This document shows, one piece after another, positions 7,101-11,892 of a DNA stretch of 11,892 bases (the stretch's first letter is position 1; each line of letters opens with the position of its first letter). Source of the stretch: Ilumatobacteraceae bacterium (GTDB lineage: Bacteria; Actinomycetota; Acidimicrobiia; Acidimicrobiales; Ilumatobacteraceae); contig JALRDI010000026.1 of NCBI GenBank assembly GCA_023257035.1, forward strand, positions 1-11,892. Direction: 5' to 3'. The translations under genes were made by a program, and so were the position numbers. Below the pieces are notes generated by a model. That model was not told the DNA's origin, made no database searches, and saw only the letters and a list, made by a program, of their open reading frames with translations.

Positions 7101-8234
7101 GTGGCAAAGCGGTGGATTGTTGTCGGCGGGGGAGTCGCCGGGTCTGTCGTTGCCGCACGATTAGCGACGGCGGGAGCGGCGGTGACCGTCCTTGAACTCG
7201 GTGTTGACGGGTCGACCCCCGACGACCTTCATGAGGCTGCGAGTTTGCCCGGACGGACAATTGAAAGCCTTCTAGTTCGTCGAATCGACAACGGCCCACT
7301 CGTCACCTACACGTCTGGGTCTGGGATAGGTGGTGGCTCGTCGATTAATCCCGGCTGGGCGGCACGAACTGGGCCCTTTCATCATCCCCATCAGTTGCCA
7401 CTTGAAGGTGACGGTCTTCAACGACGTGTATTGAGGGGTGGGTCACGAGTGTCCGTATCTGATGTCTATTTCGGTCAGGTCCCGTCAGGGGTGAGCCTTC
7501 ATATTCGAACTGGCTCCGCCGTCGAGCGTGTGATGTTCGATAACGGCCTGGCGTGTGGAGTTGAGCTTGGTGATGGGGAAGTGATCGAAGGAGATTTCGT
7601 CGTGCTCTGTGCGGGCGCGTTGATGTCACCAGCGTTGCTGCTGAAGTCCGGGATCGATGGTGATGGGGTAGGGCGCGGCCTGCAAGATCATCCAAGTGTT
7701 GCACTCAAATACCGCAACGATGACCAGCGCCCTCAGGGCTCGATCCAGATGTATCGAACGGGACAGATTCAAGTCGTTGAGACGGTGATCGGCGATGAAT
7801 TTTGGGTTGTGCCGGCGTTGATGCGGCCGCAGTCCTCAGGTGCTGTCACGCTCGACTCGGAAAGTTCAGTCGAGATTCAGTTCAGACTTTGTCAATTCGA
7901 GCGTGAGCGGGCCGAAATCACTAATTCAGTGAACGAGGTTCATGCAGCCCAGTCGCATTTGGAACCGATTGAGGTTCCTGGCGCAGGTGAAGAGACCGAA
8001 TGGATCATGCAGCAGATTGCAACGACAACTCCGGTGTATAGCCATGCATCTGGAGGGTGCGCAATGGGGTCGGTGACAGATCGTTGCGGCCGCATGCTCA
8101 ACATCGACAACCTCTTTGTGGTCGACGCGTCGGTGTTTCCTGCAATTCCATCCGTGAACCCGATGGTCCCAACGGTGCAACTCGCCGAGACCGTTACTGG
8201 GCGTTGGATGGCCGAAGGGCTCGTCTCCAACTGA
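7101..8234 (+). CDS. Short GMC-family FAD-dependent oxidoreductase
   Basis: At 377 residues it is far below the usual 500-600 of glucose-methanol-choline oxidoreductases. FAD-binding parts remain: the Rossmann motif VVGGGVAGSVVAARL with GGGVAG at 9-14, SGSGIGGGSSIN (the GMC signature-1 region), GALMSPALLLKSGI (signature 2, about 171-184), and GRGLQDHP. The C-terminus keeps SHASGGCAMG with His315 and PSVNPMVPTVQLAE with Asn353, which align with the catalytic His and the His/Asn of GMC enzymes. What is lost is about 100 residues after SSIN, where the conserved W...W..VLP...E...HG segment and much of the substrate cap normally lie. A distant tie to MftG-like (mycofactocin-linked) enzymes is possible. 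GTG 7101 has AGGA at 7090-7093 with a 7-nt spacer. It overlaps SURF1 tail to tail. Confidence 0.8.
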   Translation: MAKRWIVVGGGVAGSVVAARLATAGAAVTVLELGVDGSTPDDLHEAASLPGRTIESLLVRRIDNGPLVTYTSGSGIGGGSSINPGWAARTGPFHHPHQLPLEGDGLQRRVLRGGSRVSVSDVYFGQVPSGVSLHIRTGSAVERVMFDNGLACGVELGDGEVIEGDFVVLCAGALMSPALLLKSGIDGDGVGRGLQDHPSVALKYRNDDQRPQGSIQMYRTGQIQVVETVIGDEFWVVPALMRPQSSGAVTLDSESSVEIQFRLCQFERERAEITNSVNEVHAAQSHLEPIEVPGAGEETEWIMQQIATTTPVYSHASGGCAMGSVTDRCGRMLNIDNLFVVDASVFPAIPSVNPMVPTVQLAETVTGRWMAEGLVSN

Positions 8235-8970
8235 CTCGCAACGCAACGACCCAACCCGCAACTACTGCGATCGAAAAGGTGAACCACTGAATCGCGTAGG
8301 ACAGATGGTTGCCTTCGCTGAGGTCGGGAGCGATCACTGGTTCAGGAATTCCGGGTGCCTCGGGTGGAACCGACGACAGCAGGTCCATGTACACGGGGAG
8401 GAGATCCCCTGGAATTTGGGGATCGAGTCGCATGAGATCGATCCGTTGAACCTCTGTGAGCACACCCTCAGTTGGATCCTTGGCGCCAAGTAACGAGCGT
8501 TCTTGGCTTGGGTGCAGCCGTCCTGTCACTTCGACGGTGATGCCGGGGAGTTCCGGGTCTTCAACTCCGAGTGGAATGAATCCCCGGCTGACAAGAAGCA
8601 CTCGTCCATCGTCAAGTTTGAGGGGAACGACGAGGTTGTCGCCAGCGCGGCCATTCTGCGAGCGGTTGACCACCCGAAGTTCGTGCTCTGGGAGGTATGT
8701 ACCCGAAATAGTGACCGCTCGCCATTCAACTGAACTGGCAAGTGCTTCTGCGCCGTCGCTTTCGATCACCATTCCTTCCGGCACGAGCAAGTCGAGCGAA
8801 ACCACGGGTTCGTTAAACCGTTGTTCGACGGTGGCGTTAAACGACTGCCGCTCGTCAAGTCGTCTGAGCTGCCACAAGCCAAGACTGAACAGAGCGACAC
8901 ACCCGCACAGCACCAGTAGGTGGAAGGCAATCCACTTCGGGGCAAGAAACATCTTCCGCGTCGGTCGCAT
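8194..8970 (-). CDS. SURF1 family cytochrome c oxidase assembly protein
   Basis: A 258-residue membrane protein with the typical two-helix layout: TM1 about 13-32 followed directly by LGLWQLRRLDER (the family GxWQxxR motif), a large extracytoplasmic domain with SRGFIP, and a C-terminal HLSYAIQWFTF motif leading into TM2 (about 224-245). SURF1 proteins help insert heme a or assemble subunit I of aa3-type cytochrome c oxidase. ATG 8970 is chosen because TACTGT lies 8 nt upstream on the minus strand; the adjacent ATG 8973 is only 5 nt away, and the open frame reaching 9096 adds residues that run over the divergent gene. The last 41 bp overlap the end of the GMC gene. No oxidase subunit gene is in the window. 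Confidence 0.92.
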   Translation of the reverse strand: MRPTRKMFLAPKWIAFHLLVLCGCVALFSLGLWQLRRLDERQSFNATVEQRFNEPVVSLDLLVPEGMVIESDGAEALASSVEWRAVTISGTYLPEHELRVVNRSQNGRAGDNLVVPLKLDDGRVLLVSRGFIPLGVEDPELPGITVEVTGRLHPSQERSLLGAKDPTEGVLTEVQRIDLMRLDPQIPGDLLPVYMDLLSSVPPEAPGIPEPVIAPDLSEGNHLSYAIQWFTFSIAVVAGWVVALRVSWRRALRPSNAQ

Positions 8971-8978
8971 CATTGTCG

Positions 8979-8984
8979 ACAGTA
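8979..8984 (-). promoter_or_regulatory. -10 element of the SURF1 gene (leaderless)
   Basis: Minus-strand TACTGT matches TANNNT and ends 8 nt before ATG 8970. It lies in the 49-bp divergent region shared with the DUF4262 gene, and points to the second of two tandem ATGs as the start. Confidence 0.5.
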
Positions 8985-9019
8985 TCTGGCCGATGCGGCT
9001 AGTGCGAGTCTGCGCGACA

Positions 9020-9511
9020 ATGGGAAACGTGACATTTGACCCGGCTGACTTTGCAATTTCGCATCGAGAAAAAATCGAATGGATGCTCGAAACCAACGGT
9101 TGGGCGCTTGAAGCGGTTCGCCCGGAGGTGGGCGATCAATCGGCAAGCCCCGCCCATGCGTACTCGATCGGAGTCACAGCTCTTACGGGCTTCCCGGAGA
9201 TTCTCGTTATCGGTCTCGCTCCGGCAACAGCGAATGATGTGATCAGTGTTGCTGTCGACGCCCTGCGAAATGGCACCGAGATTCCGACCGGTTGCGAACT
9301 TGTTGGCCTTCTCGATGGTGAGCAGCGATGCGCCTTTGCTCCGTTGGCTGAAGACCAAGCAACGCAGTGGTGCCCGGCAGTCAGCGAGTACAGCGATTCT
9401 CCAGTTCAGGTTGTTCAGATGCTGTACCCCGATCGTCAAGGTTTTCTTCCCTATGAAGCTGGCTACGAGCAACGAATGCGGTACGCACAACCCGTCGTCG
9501 GTGCGATGTGA
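9020..9511 (+). CDS. DUF4262-like protein
   Basis: A 163-residue soluble protein. The segment HAYSIGVTALTGFPEILVIGL (in the first half) followed by a VDALRNGTEIPTG region and a later ML-YPD-Q-FLPYEAGYE block fits the DUF4262 pattern of a Tyr-Ser/Thr-x-Gly strand, a PE-[IL]-[LV]-V-x-G-L strand and a C-terminal WPD/YPD-type segment; the function of the family is not known to me. ATG 9020 is preferred; the only -10 candidate, GAGTCT 8 nt upstream, is weak, and GTG 9002 is an in-frame alternative. The same frame stays open far upstream, but that part is antisense to SURF1. Its stop overlaps the start of the next gene by 4 bp (GTGA), so the two are translationally coupled. Confidence 0.75.
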   Translation: MGNVTFDPADFAISHREKIEWMLETNGWALEAVRPEVGDQSASPAHAYSIGVTALTGFPEILVIGLAPATANDVISVAVDALRNGTEIPTGCELVGLLDGEQRCAFAPLAEDQATQWCPAVSEYSDSPVQVVQMLYPDRQGFLPYEAGYEQRMRYAQPVVGAM

Positions 9512-9900
9512 ATGAGGTCAACACCCTCCCGGCGCTCATCTTCGATGGAGACTGCGCGTTTTGTACGTCGTCGGCGAAGAAAGCTGAGAGGTGGTTTCGA
9601 CTGGATCGCGTAGAGCCCTGGCAATTCGCGGATCTTGATGCGCTCGGGCTTTCAGCTGAACAGTGCATGGCTTCACTTCAGTGGGTGAGCCGTGATGGCA
9701 GCGTATCCAGTGGACATCTTGCGATCGCAGCAGCAATGAAGAGCAGGGGAGCGATATGGGGAGTTGTCGGGCGAGTGCTGTGCTGGCCCGTCATCACTTG
9801 GCTCGGAGCGCTGGTATATCGATGGGTAGCGAACAACCGTTATCGCCTTCCAGGAGGCACAGCCGCCTGCGCTATGCGGGATTCGACTAGTTCTCAGTGA
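9508..9900 (+). CDS. DCC-family (DUF393) thiol-disulfide oxidoreductase-like protein
   Basis: A 130-residue protein. The N-terminal FDGDCAFC gives the family's DxxCxxC signature (Asp13, Cys16, Cys19), the YuxK/DCC motif thought to act in thiol-disulfide exchange. The C-terminal part has a hydrophobic stretch (VVGRVLCWPVITWLGALVY in part) followed by YRWVANNRYRLPGG, the common end of this family. The length is typical. The GTG start at 9508 overlaps the DUF4262 stop in a GTGA arrangement, which decides the start and implies coupled translation. The 3' end overlaps the convergent saccharopine dehydrogenase-like gene by 14 bp. Redox function is a family-level inference; its partner protein is unknown. 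Confidence 0.86.
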   Translation: MNEVNTLPALIFDGDCAFCTSSAKKAERWFRLDRVEPWQFADLDALGLSAEQCMASLQWVSRDGSVSSGHLAIAAAMKSRGAIWGVVGRVLCWPVITWLGALVYRWVANNRYRLPGGTAACAMRDSTSSQ

Positions 9901-11149
9901 CGAGCGGTGCTCGGTCTTTGTATTCGAGCCATTCCCATTCGGCGCCATATGAGTCGAGCAAATCAAGAAATGGCTCAGAGGGAAGAGCCTCAGGCCCGAC
10001 GACACCAGCTCGGAACCACGTGCCAGATGACATAAGTTCAATGGCGACCGCCGGCATCACTGCCGTCTGCCACACCACCGCTTGGTGGCGGTACTCGCTC
10101 ATTGACCAGTCGTTATCAACAACGTGGTAGACGTAGACCTCTCGGGGCTCGCCATCAAGACCGAGGCCGCGCACCCACGTGCCAGCACACGTCCGACCAC
10201 GCATATGATCGCCCAACTCTGCAGGGTCAGGGAGAGCTGCGGCGACAACATCTCGCGGCGAGACCTTTACCCCGCGAACTTCAACCGGTTCTGTTGAGAC
10301 CAGCTCGAGTTTTTCCAAGGTTTTTAGAACCTGAATGAACTCACGTCCGAGTCCATATTTGAAGGTGACGCGCTCGACATCGATCCACCGTGGAATCAGG
10401 ATCACTTCTTCGTGCTCAACGTTGACACACTCAATTGGTCCGATGCCCTCAGGGAAAGTGAATACCTCGGGCTCAGAGAACGGTCGCGTCGTGAACCAGC
10501 CGCGTTCACGCTCGTAGATGACTGGGGGATTCAGGCATTCTTCGATCGTTGTCCAAATTGAGAACGTTGGAGCGAAGTCGTAGCCATCGACGACGAGATC
10601 AGCACCATCTCGAACACCAATCTCTTCGATTTTTGAGAACAGATGATCTGCGGCATAACGCGCAGCGACATCTGAAAACCCCGGCTCAACGCCCATCCCG
10701 ACGAGCGCCATCAGCCCACGGTTCTTCCACAACGGCGACTGGGCGAATTGGGCATCACCAAGACGGCGGCCAGTCTTTTCGTAGGGCTTTGTCGGATGTG
10801 GCTCTGAGAGGTGCATTGCCATGTCGACGTAATGTGCCCCGGCGGCAAATGCCCCTTGAAAGATGGGAGGGTTCAATCGCGGATCGCACGCATTGAGTAC
10901 AACATCGACGTCGTGTTTGCGAGCCAACGCTGCAACGGCAGTGTCATTGGATGCATCAATCTGCTCGGCATGAAGTCGCGTCTGTTGGGTGGCGTCAAGT
11001 TCGCCTGAATCGATCGCCTCGTCGACAGCTCGTTGAGCCCGTTCAACATCGACATCTGCAACAACAAGGTGTGTAAAAGCATCGCGACGGGCTGTGATCG
11101 AGATGAATGCTGAACCAACCCCACCGGCGCCAATGACGAGTACTCGCAT
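9887..11149 (-). CDS. Saccharopine dehydrogenase-family protein, carboxynorspermidine synthase-like
   Basis: A 420-residue cytosolic oxidoreductase. The N-terminus MRVLVIGAGGVGSAF (GxGxxG at 7-12) is an NAD(P)-binding Rossmann fold, then VVLNACDP (about 84-91), GAHYVDMAM, and GVEPGFSDVAARYAADHLF, the Lys9/saccharopine dehydrogenase pattern. The C-terminal half (ALPDPAELG..., GRTCAGTWVRG, YRHQAVVWQTAVMPAVA, PFLDLL) parallels Vibrio carboxynorspermidine dehydrogenase, which reductively condenses aspartate semialdehyde with a diamine to make carboxy(nor)spermidine. The length also fits that enzyme. No partner decarboxylase is adjacent, so polyamine function is likely but not proven; another saccharopine-type activity is possible. 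ATG 11149 has TAATGT 6 nt upstream and no Shine-Dalgarno. It is divergent from the metX leader. Confidence 0.8.
   Translation of the reverse strand: MRVLVIGAGGVGSAFISITARRDAFTHLVVADVDVERAQRAVDEAIDSGELDATQQTRLHAEQIDASNDTAVAALARKHDVDVVLNACDPRLNPPIFQGAFAAGAHYVDMAMHLSEPHPTKPYEKTGRRLGDAQFAQSPLWKNRGLMALVGMGVEPGFSDVAARYAADHLFSKIEEIGVRDGADLVVDGYDFAPTFSIWTTIEECLNPPVIYERERGWFTTRPFSEPEVFTFPEGIGPIECVNVEHEEVILIPRWIDVERVTFKYGLGREFIQVLKTLEKLELVSTEPVEVRGVKVSPRDVVAAALPDPAELGDHMRGRTCAGTWVRGLGLDGEPREVYVYHVVDNDWSMSEYRHQAVVWQTAVMPAVAIELMSSGTWFRAGVVGPEALPSEPFLDLLDSYGAEWEWLEYKDRAPLVTEN
9901..9913 (+). terminator. Weak terminator candidate after the DUF393 gene
   Basis: CGAGC-GGT-GCTCG begins right after the DUF393 stop and is followed by a modestly T-rich GTCTTTGTATT. 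The stem has only 5 bp and lies within the C-terminal codons of the convergent gene, so this is tentative. Confidence 0.22.
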
Positions 11150-11155
11150 CGGCGT

Positions 11156-11161
11156 ACATTA
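11156..11161 (-). promoter_or_regulatory. -10 element of the saccharopine dehydrogenase-like gene (leaderless)
   Basis: Minus-strand TAATGT matches TANNNT and ends 6 nt before ATG 11149, consistent with a leaderless transcript. Confidence 0.5.
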
Positions 11162-11187
11162 CCCGTGCGGTCACGAACTAATACTGC

Positions 11188-11193
11188 TAACGT
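11188..11193 (+). promoter_or_regulatory. -10 element of the metX leader transcript
   Basis: TAACGT matches TANNNT. It would place the transcription start near 11199-11201, at the 5' edge of the structured leader and about 165 nt before the metX start codon. No good -35 was seen. Confidence 0.4.
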
Positions 11194-11209
11194 TCTAAGT
11201 GCATTTAGA

Positions 11210-11218
11210 GCGGTCGGA
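11210..11218 (+). repeat. Direct repeat GCGGTCGGA, copy 1 (in the aptamer)
   Basis: An exact 9-nt copy recurs at 11282-11290. This copy precedes P2 of the riboswitch and can pair with 11308-11316. Confidence 0.6.
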
Positions 11219-11281
11219 GTCGCAAGGCTCCCGGCCCGGCAACCTGGGTTCGCCCCCAAGGTGCTTGCACGTACGTGCGAT

Positions 11282-11290
11282 GCGGTCGGA
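11282..11290 (+). repeat. Direct repeat GCGGTCGGA, copy 2 (after P1)
   Basis: Identical to 11210-11218. This copy can form a local hairpin with 11308-11316 across an 18-nt loop and overlaps the predicted 3' strand of P1. Confidence 0.6.
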
Positions 11291-11351
11291 TAACCGGCAA
11301 ACCGGCGCCGATTCGCTCAGATGCACTGTGTTGTTGTGTTGTCGAGAAGCG

Positions 11352-11360
11352 AGGAGGTGA
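11352..11360 (+). promoter_or_regulatory. Strong Shine-Dalgarno of metX
   Basis: AGGAGGTGA with a 5-nt spacer to GTG 11366, the best ribosome binding site in the window. It rules out the in-frame GTG 11357, which lies inside it. Confidence 0.8.
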
Positions 11361-11365
11361 ACAGA

Positions 11366-11892
11366 GTGAGCAACGAACTGCCGGCATCTGGCGCGTGGAC
11401 TGAAGGTGACCCGGTTGGCCGACGCAAGTTCTTCACCTTTGCAGGAGATCGCCCCTTCGCGCTCGATTCGGGTTCCGTGCTGTCTTCTGTGACGCTTGCA
11501 TATGAGACGTGGGGTGAACTCAACAGTGACGCGTCGAACGCGATTTTGATCTGCCACGCGTGGACTGGTGATTCCCATGCGTCGGGTCGGGCAGAGCAAG
11601 GGCATCCAGCGCCTGGGTGGTGGGATGCACTTATTGGCCCCGGTTTAGCAATCGACACGAATGAATTTTTTGTCGTCTGCTCGAATGTTTTGGGTGGGTG
11701 TCAGGGATCTACCGGTCCTGCGTCACCAAATCCCGACAGCGCAGATGGATCCCCTTACGGACCTGAATTCCCGGTGGTGACGATAAGAGACATGGTGCGA
11801 GCCCAAGAACGCCTGTCGCGGCACCTCGGCGTTGAGCGTTGGGCCTCTGTTATCGGTGGGTCAATGGGCGGCATGCAGGTGCTCGAGTGGGC
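11366..11892 (+). CDS. metX: Homoserine O-acetyltransferase (3' end missing)
   Basis: The frame is open from GTG 11366 to the window edge, 175 complete codons of an enzyme usually about 370-400 residues long. MetX transfers acetyl from acetyl-CoA to homoserine in the cytosol, the entry step of methionine synthesis by direct sulfhydrylation. Seen: FTFAGDRPFALDSGSVL, TLAYETWGELN, CHAWTGDSHASG (oxyanion/His-x-Leu-x-x-Asp-like region), GLAIDTNEFFVVCSNVLGGCQGSTGP, and the alpha/beta-hydrolase nucleophile elbow GGSMGGMQ with Ser166; all are hallmarks of the MetX family. Some relatives use succinyl-CoA, which this fragment cannot decide. The strong Shine-Dalgarno and the SAM riboswitch upstream show methionine feedback control. 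The gene has no stop in the window and is easy to overlook. Confidence 0.95.
   Translation, partial: MSNELPASGAWTEGDPVGRRKFFTFAGDRPFALDSGSVLSSVTLAYETWGELNSDASNAILICHAWTGDSHASGRAEQGHPAPGWWDALIGPGLAIDTNEFFVVCSNVLGGCQGSTGPASPNPDSADGSPYGPEFPVVTIRDMVRAQERLSRHLGVERWASVIGGSMGGMQVLEW

Larger units (their letters stand above)
11198..11327 (+). ncRNA. SAM riboswitch of the SAM-I/SAM-IV clan in the metX leader
   Basis: The clan core is visible: GGCAACC (11238-11244) pairing with GGTGC (11260-11264) to form P3, extended by TGGG/CCCA. P2 is GGAGTC/GGCTCC (11216-11221 with 11226-11231) capped by a GCAA tetraloop. After P3 comes a perfect GCAC-GTAC-GTGC hairpin (11267-11278). P1 is probably TGCATT (11200-11205) with GATGCG (11279-11284). 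An A-G-rich AGAGCGGTCGGAG strand sits where SAM-I has its conserved 5' internal-loop sequence. Family knowledge: these aptamers bind S-adenosylmethionine and turn off methionine genes, which fits metX directly downstream. The GNRA-capped P2 lacks the usual loop pseudoknot, so I lean to the SAM-I/IV variant rather than classic SAM-I or SAM-IV; the subclass is unsure. No T-run terminator follows, so control of translation is more likely. Confidence 0.75.

Noticed and set aside
8456..9019. Long in-frame upstream extension of the DUF4262 gene
   Set aside because: It is antisense to the well-supported SURF1 gene, low in hydrophobic content and rich in Ser/Thr/Arg, and has no family similarity.
11195..11658. 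Several minus-strand frames over the metX leader and 5' end
   Set aside because: They are antisense to a clear metX frame and to the riboswitch; no family similarity.
1..11892. Search for a defence, phage or mobile system
   Set aside because: No transposase, integrase, toxin, nuclease, CRISPR repeats or long inverted terminal repeats were seen; the genes are mostly housekeeping or conserved.

Overview
The window looks like a gene-dense stretch of an actinobacterial chromosome. An Acidimicrobiia-like organism (Ilumatobacter or the related freshwater/marine lineages) is my best guess, but this is inference. The grounds are moderately high GC, many GTG starts, TANNNT -10 elements placed directly before start codons (leaderless genes), a MoxR/CoxE-type pair, and a SAM-I/SAM-IV-clan riboswitch before metX. 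I see no insertion sequence, phage gene, CRISPR array, tRNA or rRNA.

Layout, left to right: the 3' part of a ProX-type glycine betaine/proline ABC binding protein (+); a TetR regulator (-), stop to stop with proX; folD (+), divergent from tetR; a YcaD-like MFS transporter (-), whose end overlaps folD; a two-gene operon of a MoxR AAA+ ATPase and a CoxE-like VWA protein (+); a double-hotdog acyl-CoA thioesterase-like protein (-); an unusually short GMC oxidoreductase (+); a SURF1 cytochrome oxidase assembly factor (-), overlapping the GMC gene tail to tail by 41 bp; a coupled DUF4262/DUF393 pair (+); a saccharopine dehydrogenase-family protein resembling carboxynorspermidine synthase (-); then a structured leader and the 5' part of metX (+), which runs off the window and is easily missed because it has no stop here.

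The genes nearly alternate in strand, so the window is a chain of short divergent promoters (49 to 216 bp) and convergent ends that touch or overlap. At least six transcription units have a TANNNT hexamer 6 to 9 nt before the start codon and no Shine-Dalgarno, which fits leaderless mRNAs. metX is the clear exception, with about 165 nt of leader and a strong Shine-Dalgarno. The genes do not form one pathway. They cover osmolyte uptake, one-carbon metabolism (folD), methionine (metX), possible alternative polyamine synthesis, respiratory-chain assembly (SURF1) and lipid/alcohol redox. The most rewarding region is 11150-11370: the leader has a SAM-clan core with a GNRA-capped P2, plus a 9-nt direct repeat whose two copies can compete for the same downstream strand. 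I found no defence or other obviously new multi-gene system.
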